A stretch of DNA of 64,000 bases from an uncultured Pseudomonadales bacterium (GCA_943787595.1 CALSNA010000005.1:62001-126000); one strand, 5' to 3'. Shown: positions 47,923 to 58,892, counted from the stretch's first letter. The notes: generated from the letters alone by a model not told the origin. Program-made: numbers and translations.

Positions 47923-49360
47923 ATGATCATAAATACTGTGGTTGTTAAAATTAGATTGCGAGAAGGAACAGGCTGTGGGGAAAATTTTGTCAGTGCCTCA
48001 TCATATTCACCCTATGAACACATCAATAGAAGAAATAATTGGATAAAAGGAGAATTGCACAGTCATATCCTTAACTACAGCGGCAATAATCAAGATGCCC
48101 CAGGGTTTGGAGGTCAAGTCAGTCATAGCAGATTGATGCAGATCCTTAGTCAGCTAGGTTATGCGTTTGGTGGACTATGTGGACACGAGTGTATGCCTGG
48201 GCCAGTTAAAAATATTCAAGGAAGGTATTCACCAGGAATATCACTAAATGATATTCCTTTGGGATTCACACCAATAAAAATAATAGAAAATCAAGTCACT
48301 AATAAAGAACCAAATTGGCCCAGTAATGATTACGATTTTGCAAGCAATTGGACCAATGTACAAGGTGGTTTACATCGTCTGATATCTTATCTGCAACGAT
48401 TGCCGGGCAAAGCATCAAGGCTATTGAAGTATATAATCGGTACGGTGAAGACAGGTATTATCCAGATGTCGATGACATGTGTTTAGCCAATCGTGGATCA
48501 AGTGATCCCTTTGCTGCGGATATCTGGGATAAATTACTTACTAGCAACACAAAAGATTTAAATTATCCAATTTGGTGCATGGCGGGTGGCTGTGGTTTCC
48601 TTCATCAGCATGGCGATTCTAAAGTACCAGATTTTATTAGATATCGTTTGGGCAAGGGACATATTGTTGCAGCTTTACCGGATAGTTTTTTTTTGATTCT
48701 TTGGTTATACAGCAGATGAGCATTATAAATGCTGTTGATAGAGGTCAATATTATGCTGTAGCAGGACACATTAGTTTCACTTCCGTTAAATATTTTGATG
48801 GGGCCCTACATGTAAATTCAGATAAGGTTCTCCGCTGGTATGTATATAACAATAGTCAACTTATCCCATTGGCAGTGAAGCACACACAATGTTATGTGGA
48901 TGGAGAAGGTTATCAGCATGGTGTCTTTGCAAAATCAGCAATAATTGCAACTCAACCCCTTGGTTACACTCGTGTAGAAGTGCATGCAACTAAAGAAACA
49001 CGCTTGATTGCCATAGAAAGAGATGGTTTTATTTCGGTTAGTGGCCATAACGTATTTGCAAGATCGGTGATTGTTGTAGGTGATTTAACAGATCTTGCTA
49101 TTATTGGAGAGCTAATCCACTTTACAGAAGGAACTCCGAATACAATACTTAAAAGCGAGAAAATAAGTGAGGGAGTTCATACCAGAATTTGGTTATTTAA
49201 TGACAGTCAACATTCAGGGACAACGGATAGCCATTTATATACTGCTGGGGCCTTAAATAGATTAGAAGTAGGTCAAAAACTTAAAATTGTTCAAAGGGCA
49301 TGGCTACAGCCGGCATGGGCAATGCCTGATGATGACTTTTTAAGTAAGATTAAATTATAA
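47923..49360 (+). pseudogene. PHP-type metal-dependent hydrolase-like gene broken by two frameshifts
   Basis: Three overlapping frames join into one protein of about 480 residues. The first (47923-) has WIKGELHSHI, like the PHP motif KGDLHxH, and LGGLCGHE-like residues (GGLCGHECM). It shifts near 48,390 into SDILSATIAGQSIKAIEVYN, YPIWCMAGGCGFLHQH and GKGHIVAALPDS. At the run of nine T (48686-48694) it shifts again into DSLVIQQMSIINAV and a carboxy-terminal beta-rich domain ending SKIKL. The histidines and the AIEVYN segment suit the PHP/CehA-like hydrolases. Substrate unknown. A tenth T would restore the second junction, so a homopolymer error is possible there. Confidence 0.65.
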
Positions 49361-50052
49361 GATAGATAAAATAATATCCTGATTTGTAGTAGTTCAAACC
49401 TGATCTGAAAGTTACCAGCTTCTGCTGTTGCTATTTGATGCTTTAGCGTTAAACTTGGTATTTTCTTATCTATTTTAGGGTAATTGCTCGTTGATTTAAT
49501 ATCATGCCTATATCACAATTTTTATATTTTTATTCATGCCTTTATGTTTCAAAACAATCTGTTTTTCTGTGAATCATGATACTTTAATTGTCGTTTCCTG
49601 AAATAGGTTCTCCATAAAATTTTAATCCGGCCTTGTCCTAAAGGGTATGAATTAGACCGATATACTGATTGAGATGGATCCAGTATAAATATGTTTGGAT
49701 AAAGTGGTAACTACAGCTTTTGTCACTACTTTGTACTGATCATGATAGATTTAAATGAATTTCTAGTATAAATTAGAAATTTCTAGCGTTGAGTAAAAAA
49801 ACCTATTGCTGCGATCAATTGCATTTTTATCCAGTTAAATTACAATAATTTTTAAATCGTATTTTATTACTTGAAGCCTCTTATAACCTTACTATATTGT
49901 AAAGGGTATGTAATGCATTAGAAAACAGAATGTTACATTCATTTAACTGAGGTTTCCATATTAGTTTAGTTATAGTAACGAGATGGTAAACATATTTTAA
50001 GGCCTCGTTTCATATAGTTGGTTAATAACCCAAATGATTAAAAGGTGTCAGT
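49361..50052. other. AT-rich spacer before ETF-QO gene
   Basis: About 0.7 kb without a supportable gene. It should contain the promoter of the following gene. Confidence 0.5.
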
Positions 50053-51708
50053 GTGGATCGTGAATCAATGGAGTTTGATGTTGTTATTGTTGGAGCAGGA
50101 CCGTCCGGGCTTGCTACGGCCTGTAAATTAAGGCAACTAGCTCAACAAAATAACACTGAATTGAGTGTTTGTGTGGTTGAAAAGGGATCAGAAGTTGGTG
50201 CTCATATACTGTCTGGCGCTATCTTGGAGCCATCAGCATTGAACGAACTATTCCCTGATTGGCAAAGTATGGTAGATGTGCCTCTTGCGACTGCAGTAAC
50301 TACTGATCAGATGCATTTCCTAACCAGCTCTACCAGTGGTTTTAGATTTCCTAATTGGCTTATTCCTAAAACCATGCACAATGAAGGTAATTATGTTGTC
50401 AGCTTGGGCAAAGTATGCCGTTGGCTTGCTGATCAGGCAGAGCATCTGGGCGCTGAAGTATTTCCAGGCTTTGCCGCAGCAGAAATTCTTTTCCATGAAG
50501 ATGGGAGTGTCAAGGGTATTGCTACTGGCGATATGGGCATTTCTGCAATAGGTGAGGCTAAAGACAGCTACATGCCAGGTATGGAGTTACACGCTAAATA
50601 TACCGTTTTTGCTGAAGGTTGCCGTGGTCATCTGGGTAAGCAGTTAATTGAACGGTTTAATCTTGATAAAGGCACCTGCACCCAGCACTATGGCATTGGC
50701 TTAAAAGAATTATGGGATATTGATCCTGCCAAGCATCAGAGTGGCTTAGTGATTCATGGTGCTGGCTGGCCTATGGGAAAAGGCAGCAATGGTGGGTTTT
50801 TTCTCTACCATGGTGATCATAATCAGGTCAGTGTTGGCCTTATTATTGATTTAAACTACACTAATCCTCATCTTAGTCCTTTCGATGAATTCCAACGCTT
50901 AAAACAACATCCGGTATTAAAACAGTATCTTGCTGGTGGAAAGCGTGTTTCCTATGGCGCCAGGGCATTAGAAAAAGGTGGTTTGTTAGCTTTACCTAAA
51001 ATGAGTCTGCCTGGTGCACTACTGATTGGCTGCAATGCTGGAACCATGAATTTTGCTAAAATTAAAGGTAGTCATACTGCCATGAAATCAGGCTTGCTGG
51101 CAGCAGAAACCCTGTACGATGCTATTGCCAAAGGCCAGCCTGGAGGGCAGGATTTGTTAACTTATGGTCAAACCCTAAAACAGTCATGGCTGCATGATGA
51201 GCTTTATCGATCAAGGAATTTTGGAGCTGCTTTGCATAAGTTTGGCACCTTTATGGGTGGTGCATTTAACTGGATCGACCAGAATTTGTTCAATGGTAAA
51301 ATGCCCATCACCTTGCGTGATAATGAACCTGACCACAGTAAAATGTTACCTGCTTCCAAAGCTCCTATTATTGAATATCCAAAACCAGATGGTGTTATCA
51401 GTTTTGACAAGCTGTCTTCAGTATATTTGTCAGGTACCAATCATGCAGAGGACCAACCCTGTCATTTAGTTTTAAAAGATGAAACGATTCCTTTAGGTAT
51501 CAACTTACAGCAGTGGAATGAACCGGCCCAGCGTTATTGTCCTGCTGGAGTTTATGAGGTCATTCAGGACGACGTTGGCGAATTAAAGTTTCAAATAAAT
51601 GGGCAAAATTGCCTGCACTGCAAGACATGTGATATCAAGGATCCAAGTCAAAATATTATCTGGGTTACCCCAGAAGGAACGGGTGGTCCAAATTATCCTA
51701 ATATGTAA
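50053..51708 (+). CDS. Electron-transfer flavoprotein:ubiquinone oxidoreductase
   Basis: A 551-residue ETF-QO, a membrane-associated protein with FAD and one 4Fe-4S cluster that moves electrons from ETF to ubiquinone. FAD site VVIVGAGPSGLATACKL at residues 10-26, EKGSEVGAHILSGAILEP, GCNAGTMNFAKIKGSH and the cluster segment with RYCPAGVYE and NCLHCKTCDIKDP, ending TPEGTGGPNYPNM as in the family. GTG 50053 has AAGGTG upstream and gives the better spacing than ATG 50068. No ETF genes are adjacent. It is the natural electron outlet for the two dimethylglycine-type dehydrogenases at 27-32 kb. Confidence 0.96.
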   Translation: MDRESMEFDVVIVGAGPSGLATACKLRQLAQQNNTELSVCVVEKGSEVGAHILSGAILEPSALNELFPDWQSMVDVPLATAVTTDQMHFLTSSTSGFRFPNWLIPKTMHNEGNYVVSLGKVCRWLADQAEHLGAEVFPGFAAAEILFHEDGSVKGIATGDMGISAIGEAKDSYMPGMELHAKYTVFAEGCRGHLGKQLIERFNLDKGTCTQHYGIGLKELWDIDPAKHQSGLVIHGAGWPMGKGSNGGFFLYHGDHNQVSVGLIIDLNYTNPHLSPFDEFQRLKQHPVLKQYLAGGKRVSYGARALEKGGLLALPKMSLPGALLIGCNAGTMNFAKIKGSHTAMKSGLLAAETLYDAIAKGQPGGQDLLTYGQTLKQSWLHDELYRSRNFGAALHKFGTFMGGAFNWIDQNLFNGKMPITLRDNEPDHSKMLPASKAPIIEYPKPDGVISFDKLSSVYLSGTNHAEDQPCHLVLKDETIPLGINLQQWNEPAQRYCPAGVYEVIQDDVGELKFQINGQNCLHCKTCDIKDPSQNIIWVTPEGTGGPNYPNM

Positions 51709-51756
51709 ATATCAATGGTGATCGCCTGGCTTTCCTGGTTATTTATGTGAGGCCCG

Positions 51757-52386
51757 TTACTTAGTGCCAAAAATTTTGTCACCTGCATCCCCCAGGCCTG
51801 GCAATATATAGCCTTTTTCATTGAGGCACTGGTCAATAGCGGCCACATACAAATCAACGTCTGGATGTTGCTTCTCAATTCTTGCAATACCCTCTGGAGA
51901 AGCGACTAAAAACAGCCCCATAATATGTTGGCATCCTTTCTGTTTAAGTAGTTCAATGGTGGTGTTTATAGTGCCTCCAGTGGCTAGCATGGGATCAATA
52001 ATTAAGGCAATGCGCTGATCAACATCTTTTATCACTTTGTCAAAATAAGTTATCGGCTGTAGTGTTTCTTCATCGCGATAAAGACCCACAACACTCACTT
52101 TAACATTTGGGATTAACTGTAGTACGCCATCAAGCATCCCCAGACCAGCACGTAATATGGGAACAATCGTGATTTTTTTGCCTGCTAGCAGATTCACTTC
52201 TATATCAGTTCCTTGCCAACCGGTTAGGGTAGTGCTTTCTAATGGTAAATTACGGCAAGCTTCATAGGTCAATAAAGTGGCTAGTTCGTTCGACAAATCT
52301 CTAAAGTTTCTGGTACTAATATCATTGCGACGCAACAATGCTAACTTGTGTTGAATCAATGGATGATGTACCTGATGGGTTGTCAT
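51757..52386 (-). CDS. upp: Uracil phosphoribosyltransferase
   Basis: A 209-residue pyrimidine salvage enzyme forming UMP from uracil and PRPP. The PRPP site reads [14 protein letters not shown]. It starts [16 protein letters not shown] after MTT, and ends [17 protein letters not shown], the uracil-binding tail of the family. It converges on the ETF-QO gene with 48 bases between stops. No uracil permease gene follows. Confidence 0.96.
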   Translation of the reverse strand: MTTHQVHHPLIQHKLALLRRNDISTRNFRDLSNELATLLTYEACRNLPLESTTLTGWQGTDIEVNLLAGKKITIVPILRAGLGMLDGVLQLIPNVKVSVVGLYRDEETLQPITYFDKVIKDVDQRIALIIDPMLATGGTINTTIELLKQKGCQHIMGLFLVASPEGIARIEKQHPDVDLYVAAIDQCLNEKGYILPGLGDAGDKIFGTK

Positions 52387-53225
52387 ATAAACTCCTGTAT
52401 TTGGAAAACCAGTCAGAACTGGAATATAACATGCTACTTGGTTATCTATCAGTAGGTATAATCGTAATTTACATTACACAGTTATTTTACTGTTCAGTGC
52501 AGTAATGCCTTTCTTGCACTTAATAAACCTATGCCTAGCTGATCTGATTTATATATCAATGGTTAAAAATTGAGCATTATAATTAAAAATATATATGGCA
52601 TTGTATTTACAGACAAATGAGGCCCATAATTATACGCATGCCTCATAATCTATAAAGCATAGTTTATGCATATAAATTTAGCCTTGGCCTTAAAACAGTT
52701 TTGGTCACAGACAGCATGGATCCAGCAGCTTCTTAATAAGTGGCAATCCAGTTACGATGGAATGACAGTTGTTAATTTCCACGTCTGACAAAAAGTAGTC
52801 TTTGTTGAATCCACTTTATATTCGAAAAGGCCTAGAAGAAAAATAATTTTTTTTTAAAGCATTGATTTAAAAAACTAAAATTAGTATGGTCTTGAGTTGG
52901 AAGATGCCTTGCAATAATCTGATTATATGTCATTTTTATGATTGAAGTAGAATAATCAAAAAAACATATAGGGTTAGGATGATGCATAATCGTATGGTTT
53001 CACATAATTTTCTTAGATTAGCGCAGGCATTACAACCCATGCCTGCTTGTTTAATACTTAACGAATAAGTTGCCAACAAGGCTAATAATTCTTGAATGGT
53101 TATACAGTATATCCTTTTGAATGCATCAAATGGAGTATCACATCAGGTAATGCATGGTGGCTTAATATCTTGATTGTGTTTGATAACAGTGTAATGCTCT
53201 CTCAGTGAACTATCATAATAATTGA
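52387..53225. other. AT-rich spacer without recognisable gene
   Basis: About 0.84 kb upstream of upp. It should hold the upp promoter. I see no gene or clear repeat in it. Confidence 0.5.
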
Positions 53226-53695
53226 ATCAGCAAGTGCATTCTTGTTCAATTTATAAAAAAACAAGCAAGTTGGATTCAGCCTCCAACCGTTGAGGCCGTG
53301 GGTGGCATACCTACTTTAAGTTTTGAGGATATTTTACATTCTTCCAAAAAAGTTAGTGAAGCACAAATAGTAGCTGGAAAGACATTTCAAGATTCGATGT
53401 CCGACCGAATAAAGGGATCATTAAAGTTCGCTCGAGAAATAGTTACGAAACTAAAATTGATCATAAAAGTGCGGCGGTACTTCAGGTGGCCTATCGCAGG
53501 AATGAACTCATTGAGTCTCTTCATGACGGTTCCTGGTTTCATAAACACGCTAAATTATGGATATTTTTACCCGGCTCTGTAATTCTATTAGTATTATGGA
53601 TTTTAGGCATCTATCTGTTTGTGGCTCCATTGCTTAAAAAGCGTAAACGTAATAAAAAGAAAGATTACGCACGTAACCAAGATGAAGTATCCTAG
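53226..53695 (+). pseudogene. Small one-helix membrane protein, frameshifted; family unknown
   Basis: One frame, open from 53226, reads PPTVEAVGGIPTLSFEDILH and SEAQIVAGKTFQDSM. Past about 53,400 the coding quality moves to another frame: GIIKVRSRNSYETKIDHKSA, VAYRRNELIESLHDGSW, then a single membrane helix (LWIFLPGSVILLVLWILGIYLFV) and a basic tail KKRKRNKKK, ending at 53695. The two parts look like one protein of about 150 residues with a shift between 53,390 and 53,410. No clear start codon is visible before GTG 53298. I do not recognise the family. A perfect hairpin follows. Confidence 0.4.
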
Positions 53696-53757
53696 AAAGA
53701 ATTGAGACCCTCACTTTATTGATTTTTCTCAGTACAATATGATGTATTGTATTCATT

Positions 53758-53783
53758 AAGAGAGGCTAATATTAGCCTCTCTT
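53758..53783. terminator. Perfect 12-bp hairpin, probable terminator
   Basis: AAGAGAGGCTAA and TTAGCCTCTCTT with a 2-base loop, 63 bases after the small membrane-protein remnant. A weak T-rich stretch follows on the plus strand. Confidence 0.6.
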
Positions 53784-53960
53784 GATCTATTTTGATTATG
53801 GCCTAGCCTGTATAATGAATTATTAATCGCTATTTGGTTTTTTGATGGCTATATCCACTTATTGGTAATGTAACCAAAATAGCATCAGCTATAGCTGCTC
53901 AAGTTTCACTACAGAAATACCCTCTCAAATATAGCAAGTGCTTTGACATATAGGTAGATT

Positions 53961-54965
53961 ATGAGTAAAGATCAGTGGGAAGATTCAGATGTAGATGATA
54001 AGCAGAAATCGACATTAGCATCCAACCCAGCCAGTCGGGAATGGCAGTTAATCAGTCGTCTGGTGGATAATATTAATATTGAACAACGTCGATCGCGGCG
54101 TTGGGGAATTCTATTTAAGAGTCTGACATTTATTTACTTATTTGGTTTGTTAGGGGTGTTTTTAATTCCATCGTCAAGCTTCAATCAGGATTATAATTAT
54201 GATCACGTAGCTGTTATCGACGTGCTTGGCCCTATTGCCGAAGGCTATGAAGCTAACAGTAAAAACCTGTTGTCCAGTCTTGTGGATGCGTTTGAAGCTC
54301 CTTATGCAAAAGCAATTATCCTAAATATTAACAGCCCTGGCGGTAGCCCTGTGACTGCAGGGATGATTTATGATGAACTGGATCGTCAACAAGTTCGGTA
54401 TCCGAGTAAGCCAGTATATGCAGTGATTGGCGATATTGGTGCTTCTGGTGCCTATTATATTGCAGCAGCAGCTGATTATATTTATGCTGACAAGGCAAGT
54501 ATGGTAGGTTCCATTGGTGTTATTAGTAATGGCTTTGGCTTTGATCAATTGATGCGTGAGTGGGGTGTCGAGCGGCGTACCTATACAGCAGGTAAGCATA
54601 AAGCTATGCTGGACCCTTTCCAGCCTGAAAAATCCAGCGAGCGAGACTTTTTTCAAGGGCTTTTAACTGAAGTGCACCAGCAATTTATATACCAAGTTAA
54701 ATTAGGGCGTGGTGAGCGTTTATCTGATAGCACAGACATGTTTACCGGTTTGGTGTGGACTGGAGCGCAGGCCCAAAATCTTGGGCTGACAGATGGGCTG
54801 GGCAATTTATACAGTGTGGCTCGGGAACAAATTGGCCTTACAGAAATGTTGTGGTATGGCTCAGATAAGACCCCGTTACAACATTTAATGGATGAACTGG
54901 GACATGGCATTGGAGTGGCTATCGCATCTTTTATTGGTTTGCCAAGTGGATTAATACAACTTTAA
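53961..54965 (+). CDS. sppA: SppA/SohB-type S49 signal peptide peptidase
   Basis: A 334-residue membrane-bound serine protease that digests cleaved signal peptides. One membrane helix at about 49-70 (SLTFIYLFGLLGVFLIP) places the catalytic part in the periplasm. NSPGGSPVTAG is the oxyanion segment, the nucleophilic serine is in DIGASGAYYIAAA, and the general-base lysine is in TAGKHKAMLDPF. This is the short, one-domain form, as in Pseudomonas, where it also lies just before the yceD-rpmF-plsX genes. AGGTAG precedes the ATG. The maf gene usually found next is missing here. Confidence 0.95.
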   Translation: MSKDQWEDSDVDDKQKSTLASNPASREWQLISRLVDNINIEQRRSRRWGILFKSLTFIYLFGLLGVFLIPSSSFNQDYNYDHVAVIDVLGPIAEGYEANSKNLLSSLVDAFEAPYAKAIILNINSPGGSPVTAGMIYDELDRQQVRYPSKPVYAVIGDIGASGAYYIAAAADYIYADKASMVGSIGVISNGFGFDQLMREWGVERRTYTAGKHKAMLDPFQPEKSSERDFFQGLLTEVHQQFIYQVKLGRGERLSDSTDMFTGLVWTGAQAQNLGLTDGLGNLYSVAREQIGLTEMLWYGSDKTPLQHLMDELGHGIGVAIASFIGLPSGLIQL

Positions 54966-55322
54966 ATGACAATGTACAGTAAAATATAGCTTATCTTGGT
55001 CTGACCATGACTATGGCAGCAATAGCGTTATTCGTTACCTTTTGAAAAAGATTCTATCAATCCTATTGATCATTAAATAAACTAAAGCTGAAATTGTTTC
55101 AAAGATTCGTCAAATATCTGTAGCAAGTGACGGTGTAAAGCTAACTGTTTAATACACAACAATGCCAAGTGTTTTTGGGAAAACGAAAACATGGCTGTAA
55201 CAATTCATTTTATTTACAATGGTATTATAAATGTGGTCTGTTTTTATGAAAGATCCAGATTAGCTTTGTGGTTATTGAATTGCTTTGACAAATGGTAGCC
55301 TTGACCGTATAGTAGCGCGCCA
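54966..55322. other. Spacer where maf is usually found
   Basis: About 0.36 kb between sppA and yceD with no coding signal. In related gammaproteobacteria maf is often read divergently or in line here. I see no remnant of it. Confidence 0.5.
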
Positions 55323-55832
55323 ATGTTTGATGTACATTTATCCCTCGTTGACCTACGCAGATTGTGTGATGCACAACAAGAAATGCAGGGGCACATTTCG
55401 CTGGCCAAGTTGCCGGGATCATGTAGTTATATGCAGTCTGATGCGGGCGCTGCCTGGGTCTGGTTAAAATTTCAGCGCAGCCACGATTCACATCTGGTTA
55501 TCACCGGTCAGATCAATGCAGATGGTTTGCAAATGGTATGCCAGCGGTGTTTAAATTTGGTAACGTTACCACTCAAGACTACAGTTAACTTGATTGTTCT
55601 TGGTCCTCAACAACAGATTGATCAGCTTTCTGTTGAGTATGATCCTTGGGTTATCAGTGGTAAGCGAATGAAGCTAATAGAGTTAATTGATCACGAATTA
55701 ATGCTCAATTTGCCCATCATTGCCGTTCACCCAAACTGTGAAATACAAACCAAATATGGTGATCGCAAGCAACAGATTGATAGCAATGCAAATCCCTTTG
55801 GTAGGTTGGCGCAGTTATTGCCCAAAAATTAA
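55323..55832 (+). CDS. yceD: YceD / DUF177 protein (23S rRNA accumulation factor)
   Basis: A 169-residue DUF177 protein, linked in E. coli and plants to 23S rRNA processing or accumulation. Family features are [20 protein letters not shown] with the conserved cysteine pair, and [18 protein letters not shown] then [11 protein letters not shown] before NCEI. It is followed by rpmF, the partner with which it is nearly always paired, and likely co-transcribed with it. Confidence 0.92.
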   Translation: MFDVHLSLVDLRRLCDAQQEMQGHISLAKLPGSCSYMQSDAGAAWVWLKFQRSHDSHLVITGQINADGLQMVCQRCLNLVTLPLKTTVNLIVLGPQQQIDQLSVEYDPWVISGKRMKLIELIDHELMLNLPIIAVHPNCEIQTKYGDRKQQIDSNANPFGRLAQLLPKN

Positions 55833-55869
55833 ATCGAAGTTAAATAACGATTACAGGAGTATTTTTGTC

Positions 55870-56049
55870 ATGGCAGTACAAAAGAACAAGGTAACCCGTT
55901 CCAAGCGTAATATGCGCCGTGCTCATCATGGTCTGACACCTGCTGCATTGGCAGTTGACTCAACTACAGGTGAAACCCATCGTCGTCACCATATTACTAC
56001 AGATGGCTTTTATAAAGGACAACAAGTTATTTCTAAAAACGTAGATTAA
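55870..56049 (+). CDS. rpmF: 50S ribosomal protein L32
   Basis: A 59-residue L32 starting [19 protein letters not shown], identical in layout to other gammaproteobacterial forms, with [26 protein letters not shown] lies upstream. It precedes plsX by 2 bases, the conserved rpmF-plsX link between ribosome and lipid synthesis. It lacks the zinc-binding cysteines, as usual in this group. Confidence 0.98.
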   Translation: MAVQKNKVTRSKRNMRRAHHGLTPAALAVDSTTGETHRRHHITTDGFYKGQQVISKNVD

Positions 56050-56051
56050 TT

Positions 56052-57020
56052 TTGCCTGATGCTTTCACTCTAGCCCTGGATGCTATGGGCGGCGTACAAG
56101 GCCCCAAAGCTAGTCTCCAGGGTGCTCTAAGTGCCTTGGAGAAGTATTCTTGTCTATCCATCCTGTGGGTAGGTTCTGAAATATTGTTGACCCCATTGAT
56201 TGCCAACACCGACAAATATTGGCAAAAATACTTGCATCGCCTGCAAATTATACCAGCAAACAGTGTGGTTGAGTTGCATGATGAAGTGGCCAATGCATTG
56301 CGTAATAAACAGGACTCTTCTATGTTTATTGCCTTGCGATTGGTTGCTGAAGGTGAAGCTCAGGCTTGTGTAAGCAGTGGTAATTCAGGTGTATTAATGG
56401 CCATGGGCCGTTATATTCTGAAAATGCGTGATGGATTTGATCGCCCAGCGCTTGCCAGTCATATTCCAACAGCTAAAGGAGACTGTTTGGTTTTGGATAT
56501 GGGTGCTAATTTAAATCCAGATGCACAGCAATTATACCAGTTTGGGTTGCTTGGAAATGAATTGCAAAACAACCTTGACGAAACCATTGAGCCAGTTATC
56601 GGTTTGCTCAATATTGCCAGCGAAAGCGACAAGGGAAATGCCAATGTCCAGGCCGCGGATAAACTTCTTAATGCAGATCCCAAGTTAGCCTATACGGGTT
56701 ATATAGAACCCCATGAAGTATTTGCTGGGCAGGCTAGACTGGTGGTTTGTGATGGTTATGCAGGCAACATACTGATCAAGACCGCTGAAGGCGTTAGTCG
56801 CATGATGACTGAATCAGCTTATCAGTATTTGTCGGATTCACAGGATGAGCAATTATTGCAGCCTTGGCAACGACAATTTGATCCATCCCGCCTCAATGGC
56901 GCCTTTCTATTGGGTCTTAAAGGTCTGGTTATTAAGTCACACAGTTATGCTGATGGCATTGCTCTCAAGTATGCCATTAATACGGCATGTGCTTATGCAG
57001 AATTGAACTTGATCCATTGA
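56052..57020 (+). CDS. plsX: PlsX phosphate acyltransferase
   Basis: A 322-residue enzyme converting acyl-ACP to acyl-phosphate for phospholipid synthesis. It begins with TTG at 56052, only 2 bases after rpmF, and reads LALDAMGGVQGPKASLQGAL (family LDAMGGDxGP, here Val-Gln in place of the usual Asp-x). Further on are SSGNSGVLMAMGRYIL, LDMGANLNPDAQQLYQFG, GLLNIASESDKGN and CDGYAGNILIKTAEG. The remainder and the length are normal. Confidence 0.95.
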   Translation: MPDAFTLALDAMGGVQGPKASLQGALSALEKYSCLSILWVGSEILLTPLIANTDKYWQKYLHRLQIIPANSVVELHDEVANALRNKQDSSMFIALRLVAEGEAQACVSSGNSGVLMAMGRYILKMRDGFDRPALASHIPTAKGDCLVLDMGANLNPDAQQLYQFGLLGNELQNNLDETIEPVIGLLNIASESDKGNANVQAADKLLNADPKLAYTGYIEPHEVFAGQARLVVCDGYAGNILIKTAEGVSRMMTESAYQYLSDSQDEQLLQPWQRQFDPSRLNGAFLLGLKGLVIKSHSYADGIALKYAINTACAYAELNLIH

Positions 57021-57198
57021 TACAGACTTATAATGCCTGGTTTACTATCGTTATCCACAACATGATTTTGTAAAATACTGCTGCATGAAACGTTATTTGG
57101 TGCAACCTGATCCGAGACAATGTGAAACTTCACCGTATATTGTAGCGATATACAATTTATTCAGCCCAATAAAGCTATTATGTTTTAGGATATAGTGT

Positions 57199-58137
57199 AT
57201 GCCATTAAAACTCGCATTTGTATTCCCAGGCCAAGGTTCTCAGCACGTTGGTATGCTGAGCGAATTAGCATCTATATTTCCATTGATCGAAGAAACCTTC
57301 TCTGAAGCGAGCGAAATATTAAACTATGATGTTTGGCAATTGGTACAAACCGACCTCCATCAGCAGTTGAATCAAACCAAATATACTCAACCTGCTTTGT
57401 TGACAGCCAGTGTTGCCCTTTGGCGCTTATGGCAGGCTCAAGGTGGACATCAGCCAAGCTATATGACTGGTCATAGCCTGGGGGAATATTCTGCCTTGGT
57501 CTGTTCTGGCGCAATACCCTTTGCAACAGCCGTTAATCTGGTTAGGCTACGGGGTCAATATATGCAATCTGCTGTTCCAACAGGTCAGGGTGCTATGGCT
57601 GCTATTATTGGCCTTGCAGATGATTTGATTGAACAATCGTGTACGACTGTTGCCGATGGTGAAGTAGTAACTCCAGTAAACTACAATGCACCTGGGCAAG
57701 TGGTCATTGCTGGTCATACAGCGGCTGTAAAACGAGCCATGCAAGCTTGTCGGCAAGCAGGGGCAAAGCGTGCTTTACTTCTCCCTATTAGTGTGCCTTC
57801 CCATTGTAGTTTGATGCATCCAGCTGCAATGCAATTGGCGGAACAGTTGACAGAATTAGAATTACAGATGCCTGACATAACCGTAATCCAGAATGTTACT
57901 GCTCAAGTTCCGGTTAACAAGGCCGAGCTATTGCATAATCTAGCAGCACAATTGCATTGTCCGGTGCATTGGACCCGTTGTGTCCGGGAAATGATCAACA
58001 ATGGCGTGACGATCATGATAGAATGTGGTCCAGGTCAAGTACTTGCAGGCTTGGGCAAACGCATCAATAAATCGGTACCGACTATACGGGTCAGCACCCC
58101 GGTACAACTCGAAGCTGCTCTGAAAAATGAACTGTAG
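57199..58137 (+). CDS. fabD: Malonyl-CoA:ACP transacylase
   Basis: A 312-residue FabD that loads malonate onto ACP. Seen: FVFPGQGSQHVGMLSELA, the serine nucleophile in GHSLGEYSALVCSG, and the histidine in VPSHCSLMHPA. It follows plsX by 180 bases and precedes fabG by 11 bases. Spacer 57,021-57,198 holds no gene and may contain a promoter; fabH is absent between plsX and fabD, as in Pseudomonas. Confidence 0.97.
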   Translation: MPLKLAFVFPGQGSQHVGMLSELASIFPLIEETFSEASEILNYDVWQLVQTDLHQQLNQTKYTQPALLTASVALWRLWQAQGGHQPSYMTGHSLGEYSALVCSGAIPFATAVNLVRLRGQYMQSAVPTGQGAMAAIIGLADDLIEQSCTTVADGEVVTPVNYNAPGQVVIAGHTAAVKRAMQACRQAGAKRALLLPISVPSHCSLMHPAAMQLAEQLTELELQMPDITVIQNVTAQVPVNKAELLHNLAAQLHCPVHWTRCVREMINNGVTIMIECGPGQVLAGLGKRINKSVPTIRVSTPVQLEAALKNEL

Positions 58138-58148
58138 GCAATATTTAT

Positions 58149-58892
58149 ATGGGAATTGAAGGTAAGGTTGCTCTGGTTACTGGAGCAAGTCGTGGTATTG
58201 GTCAGGCTATTGCTCTGCAACTAGGTGCCCAAGGTGTTGTGACGATTGGCACAGCAACTTCGCAGATAGGTGCTGATTCAATCACCACTAATTTGTCTGG
58301 TGCCGGGATTCGTGGTGCCGGTATGTTGTTAGATGTAACAGATGCTGATGCCATTAATGTTACCTTGCAAAAAATCCAGGACGATTATGGTGTGCCTGCC
58401 ATACTGGTAAATAATGCAGGCATTACTCGTGATAACTTATTAATGCGGATGAAATATGATGATTGGCATCATGTAATTGATACTAACTTGAATTCTATTT
58501 ACCGACTCTGCAAAGCTTGCATTCGTGGTATGACTAAGGCACGCTGGGGACGGATCATTAATATTAGTTCTGTGGTGGGTTCCATGGGTAATATGGGGCA
58601 AACTAATTATGCCGCCACTAAGGCAGGTATTGAAGGCTTTAGCCGAGCCGTAGCACGGGAAGTTGCATCGCGCAACATTACTGTAAACTCAATAGCTCCT
58701 GGTTTTATTAACACAGACATGACTGATACTTTGCTGCCAGAGCAAAAATTAGCGCTAAAAGCAAATATTCCCATGAACCGGTTGGGATCACCTGATGACA
58801 TTGCGGCCGTTGCCGTATTTTTAGCGGGAGAAGGGAGCAAGTATATTACTGGCGAAACAATACATGTAAATGGTGGCATGTATATGGGGTAG
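58149..58892 (+). CDS. fabG: 3-oxoacyl-ACP reductase
   Basis: A 247-residue short-chain dehydrogenase that reduces beta-ketoacyl-ACP with NADPH. Cofactor motif TGASRGIGQAIALQL, NNAGITRDNLLMRM, the Ser-Tyr-Lys active site in ISSVVGSMGNMGQTNYAATKAG spread over standard positions, and the end GETIHVNGGMYMG. It is immediately after fabD, in the same operon. Confidence 0.98.
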   Translation: MGIEGKVALVTGASRGIGQAIALQLGAQGVVTIGTATSQIGADSITTNLSGAGIRGAGMLLDVTDADAINVTLQKIQDDYGVPAILVNNAGITRDNLLMRMKYDDWHHVIDTNLNSIYRLCKACIRGMTKARWGRIINISSVVGSMGNMGQTNYAATKAGIEGFSRAVAREVASRNITVNSIAPGFINTDMTDTLLPEQKLALKANIPMNRLGSPDDIAAVAVFLAGEGSKYITGETIHVNGGMYMG

